The notes under the pieces were generated by a model, which worked only from the letters and a program-made list of their open reading frames with translations, was not told the origin of the DNA and made no database searches. This document shows positions 61,525 through 64,000 of a DNA stretch of 64,000 nt, piece after piece (the stretch's first letter is position 1; each line of letters opens with the position of its first letter). The translations under genes were made by a program, and so were the position numbers. This DNA comes from Moorena sp. SIO3I8 (GTDB lineage Bacteria; Cyanobacteriota; Cyanobacteriia; Cyanobacteriales; Coleofasciculaceae), in NCBI RefSeq assembly GCF_010692325.1, contig NZ_JAAHHW010000004.1, forward strand, positions 1 through 64,000, in the 5' to 3' direction.

Positions 61525-63993
61525 TCAGCAACGTCTACGAATCGGCTCAACTAAATAATCATACATCAGTTGATATTGAGCGTCTGGTTCTTGCTGCCAT
61601 TTCATCACTAAACCTGACTTGACCAATAGCTCTATGAGAAAATCTAAGTGGTCAGTGGATAACTGTAACTCTGCTCCTAAATCGTCTTTTGTTCGGAATG
61701 GTCGAGTACCATAATTATCCGTTAACAAACCCAAAATTTTCCAAGCCGCGTTTTGGTTTTCTGAACCACAATCAGAAACAACCCCTTCCAAATAGCGCTC
61801 CACTAGCTTTTCTTTTGATCCGTTTTGCCGATAAGCAGCTAAGGTAGTGATTTGCTCAGTTTGCAGTTGCACTCCCACTATCTGTAATTCAATCGGGCTT
61901 ACTTCTCCCACTGGTTCATTCTTAGCTAGGTCGTTTACCAACTCATCAAGTAATGCATCCTCTAGGTAAAATTTAGCTCTAGTGGTTAGATTATAAATAA
62001 TCGATTTTGCTTCTTCTGGAGAAAAATTACCGACATAATAAAGGATACCTTTATTCAGAATGTCATTATTAATGGCATCCAAATCTACCTGACGAGCGCA
62101 CTTTAATAATAGGTGTAGATAATCCTCCCGTAAACAAAGGATAACTTTGAGATAGGGAATATTAAGACAGTCACGGAAAAATTCAAAGAAGCGTTTTTGT
62201 TCAGCTGGCTCTCGGCAAGCAAAGAAAAACTCTTCAAATTGGTCAAAAATCAGGATGTTTATCTGGTTTTGCCGTTGATTTTTTTGCAACTGATCTAGAA
62301 GATTAGCCGTTTTAAGGTTGTTTTTATAACCTTCAACCTTTAAACCTTCAACCTTTAAACCTTCAACCTTTAAACCTTCAACCTTCAAACTTTCACTCTT
62401 CGACTCTAGGATACGTTTACCCAACTCTTTTTCCCAGTCAGTGTAAACCTTCAACCTAATCGGGACTACATCACGGTTACCAATAGGTTGCTGTTTTAGG
62501 GCGGGGATTAGCCCAGCTTCTAGTAAGGAACTCTTGCCCACTCCAGCTTGACCATAAATTACAGTTAGTTTGTGCTGGGTACTGGCAATGCGTTGCACTA
62601 GCTCTTTTACTTTGTGTTGCCAATCGGAAGCAGTCATGGCCTGAGATACGGTAGCGCTACCTTTACTCTTGGTCTGTGGTAACGGATTCTGTGGTAACGG
62701 ATTCTGTGGTAACGGATTCTGTTGGGAGGATTTGAGTTTAACTGCACCGATAAAAGCAAGTAAACCATTCTGTTGTGCGATCGCAAGCCGTTCTTGTTTT
62801 AATCTAAATGCTGCTTGATATCGTTTTTGTTGCCAGTAGAGGGTTCCTAGAGTTTCCAGGATTTCCAGGTACAGTTTCGGGTCATCACCAATGCCTAACT
62901 CCCTAGCCCGTTCCAGATGGCTAATCGCTTCGGAATGTTGACCCAAGTGTTGTTGCGCTTGAGCCAGAAGTAACAGATAGCGACCAACGGGAGATTTATT
63001 TGTATATTTCTGGCTAATCTTATCTATATTGACTACTCCATTGAGGCAATATAAAGCAGAATTTTCCTGATAGCTGGAGTACTGTTGCTGTTGTTGGGCT
63101 TGGATACTTGCGGGATAATAGGAAAATTTTTTACTTCCCCCTGTTCCCCCTGTTCCATAGGCCAACAAATCTTCCCTATCCTGTGCAACACCCTGTTCTT
63201 CTGTGACTTTTGTGATAATTACATTGGCATATTGAGCGTTTGTGTAAGCCTCCTGCCAGCGGGATTTGTGTAGCGCCACTTTTGCTATAAATCCATAATC
63301 CTGAGCGATTTGAACAGGAGCAGAGTAGTTTCTGTGTAGCGCTAGAGACTTTTTAGCTAGACTTTCCAAATCCTCCCAGGCTTGCAGAGATTGCAGTATC
63401 TCACCGAGCTGATTAATAAACTTAGCCACTAAATCCGGTCGTTGCTCTTGTTCGAACACCACCAGACACTGCTCTAAATACTCCTTAGCCTTGTGCCAAT
63501 TTTCTCCATAGCTAGGGTCTCCCGCTGGATATTGCTTAGCCTGATCGCAATAGCACAATCCTAGGTGAAACAGGATAACTGCTTCTCGCTCCCGAGGTGG
63601 AGGGGTAATGGGTTTACGGGATCTGAAGGTAGGCACACCAAGTCCGGGGAGAATCTCACCGTTGTTTTCGGGCTTGCTCTGGTGCTTGCGGGGTTCCTGT
63701 TGCCAGAATTCTAAACTTTTCTGATAGTGGGTGATAGCAACATCAATCTTGCCCAATCCATACGCCTCTCGACCCCAGACAAAGTTTAGACTGGCTAGCA
63801 ACTGTGGTGGCAACTCGTGGTTACCACTTTCCAAATCCCGTAAGGCAAACTTAATTTCCTGACTATAACCAGCACCTAAGATAGCATCATTGGGGCAAAT
63901 TTCACTGGCACCTAATTCCAAGACTTTGCTAAATAAAGAATTGGCTTTTTGTTGTAGGTTGCTAATTAGGCTTGAGGTTGGGATTTGAAACAT
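61525..63993 (-). CDS. TPR-STAND ATPase, probably C-terminally truncated
   Basis: An 822-residue signalling ATPase. Residues about 60-410 hold degenerate TPR repeats (AYGLGKIDVAITHYQKSLEF; HLGQHSEAISHLERARELGI). The STAND NTPase has Walker A at 481-489 (GQAGVGKSS) and Walker B at 579-588 (NILIFDQFEE), followed by a winged-helix-like part (AAWKILGLLTDNYGTRPFRT). Two minisatellites are in frame: QNPLP three times (425-439) and LKVEG four times (536-555). It ends DYLVEPIRRRC, where relatives usually continue into coiled-coil or WD40 effector/sensor parts. A GATAGCT array starts right after the stop. Start ATG at 63993 lies 7 bp from the window edge. Confidence 0.85.
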   Translation of the reverse strand: MFQIPTSSLISNLQQKANSLFSKVLELGASEICPNDAILGAGYSQEIKFALRDLESGNHELPPQLLASLNFVWGREAYGLGKIDVAITHYQKSLEFWQQEPRKHQSKPENNGEILPGLGVPTFRSRKPITPPPREREAVILFHLGLCYCDQAKQYPAGDPSYGENWHKAKEYLEQCLVVFEQEQRPDLVAKFINQLGEILQSLQAWEDLESLAKKSLALHRNYSAPVQIAQDYGFIAKVALHKSRWQEAYTNAQYANVIITKVTEEQGVAQDREDLLAYGTGGTGGSKKFSYYPASIQAQQQQQYSSYQENSALYCLNGVVNIDKISQKYTNKSPVGRYLLLLAQAQQHLGQHSEAISHLERARELGIGDDPKLYLEILETLGTLYWQQKRYQAAFRLKQERLAIAQQNGLLAFIGAVKLKSSQQNPLPQNPLPQNPLPQTKSKGSATVSQAMTASDWQHKVKELVQRIASTQHKLTVIYGQAGVGKSSLLEAGLIPALKQQPIGNRDVVPIRLKVYTDWEKELGKRILESKSESLKVEGLKVEGLKVEGLKVEGYKNNLKTANLLDQLQKNQRQNQINILIFDQFEEFFFACREPAEQKRFFEFFRDCLNIPYLKVILCLREDYLHLLLKCARQVDLDAINNDILNKGILYYVGNFSPEEAKSIIYNLTTRAKFYLEDALLDELVNDLAKNEPVGEVSPIELQIVGVQLQTEQITTLAAYRQNGSKEKLVERYLEGVVSDCGSENQNAAWKILGLLTDNYGTRPFRTKDDLGAELQLSTDHLDFLIELLVKSGLVMKWQQEPDAQYQLMYDYLVEPIRRRC

Positions 63994-64000
63994 AACCGTT

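Overview
The window looks like the chromosome of a large filamentous cyanobacterium of the Moorena/Lyngbya/Oscillatoriales type. Evidence: the octamer GCGATCGC (HIP1) recurs throughout; many genes are cyanobacterial or plastid markers (ycf54, hemJ, a DUF751/Ycf33-like gene, DUF4327, DUF3143, crtE, cdaA); and the intergenic DNA is full of 7-bp tandem repeats (GGGAGTA, GTTGAAA, GCTGATA, CAACAGG types), MITE-like elements and decayed transposases. The assignment to Moorena is an impression, not a search result.

Layout. 0-0.4 kb: 3' end of a group II intron followed by the 3' end of a glutathione S-transferase gene. 1-6 kb: PPC-type metalloprotease, decayed Uma2 gene, SNase-like nuclease, deoxyhypusine synthase-like gene. 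6-12.7 kb: rpsD, moaA, alpha/beta hydrolase, cbiD, guaA. 12.7-16.6 kb: an insertion-sequence graveyard with remnants of IS630, IS66-like, ISAs1 and IS4 transposases, with small inverted-repeat elements nested inside. 16.6-26.5 kb: PilZ protein, hemJ, small conserved genes, a GH3 glycosidase/rbfA/DUF751 cluster, clpC, rimI. 26.5-37 kb: lysA-cdaA-uppS, DUF3143 with a J-domain protein, an O-antigen-ligase-like protein, a YaaW-like protein, desaturase, pdxJ, ycf54 and a secreted SPOR-like protein. 37-38.6 kb: a tnpB-only element. 38.6-42.7 kb: divergent PAP2, crtE, folD, a lipoprotein and a NUDIX hydrolase.

43-49.3 kb is an accessory island. It holds a small peptide ORF, a two-gene membrane/soluble pair sharing a short sequence motif, an NTF2-like/SH3b protein, a frameshifted VanY-type lipoprotein, two opposed integrase fragments, a non-autonomous IS605-type element and one intact tyrosine recombinase. 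49.3-52 kb: oxidoreductase, rnc and rnpB. 52-55 kb: a Panacea toxin-antitoxin pair with a broken antitoxin, and a complete IS605 element (tnpA/tnpB). 55.4-60.2 kb: mgtE, an M20 amidohydrolase, and an AtzE-like amidase with its AtzG-like partner. 60.4-64 kb: a Uma2 endonuclease and a TPR-STAND ATPase that appears to lack its C-terminal part.

The core genes are ordinary housekeeping: translation, Moco, cobalamin and purine synthesis, lysine, c-di-AMP, undecaprenyl phosphate, PLP, chlorophyll, heme, carotenoid and folate metabolism. The most unusual material is the motif-sharing pair at 43.6-44.9 kb, the 15-bp minisatellites in frame inside an oxidoreductase and the STAND ATPase, the C8 frameshift in the VanY lipoprotein, and the layered insertions at 13-16.5 kb. 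No tRNA gene or CRISPR array was seen.
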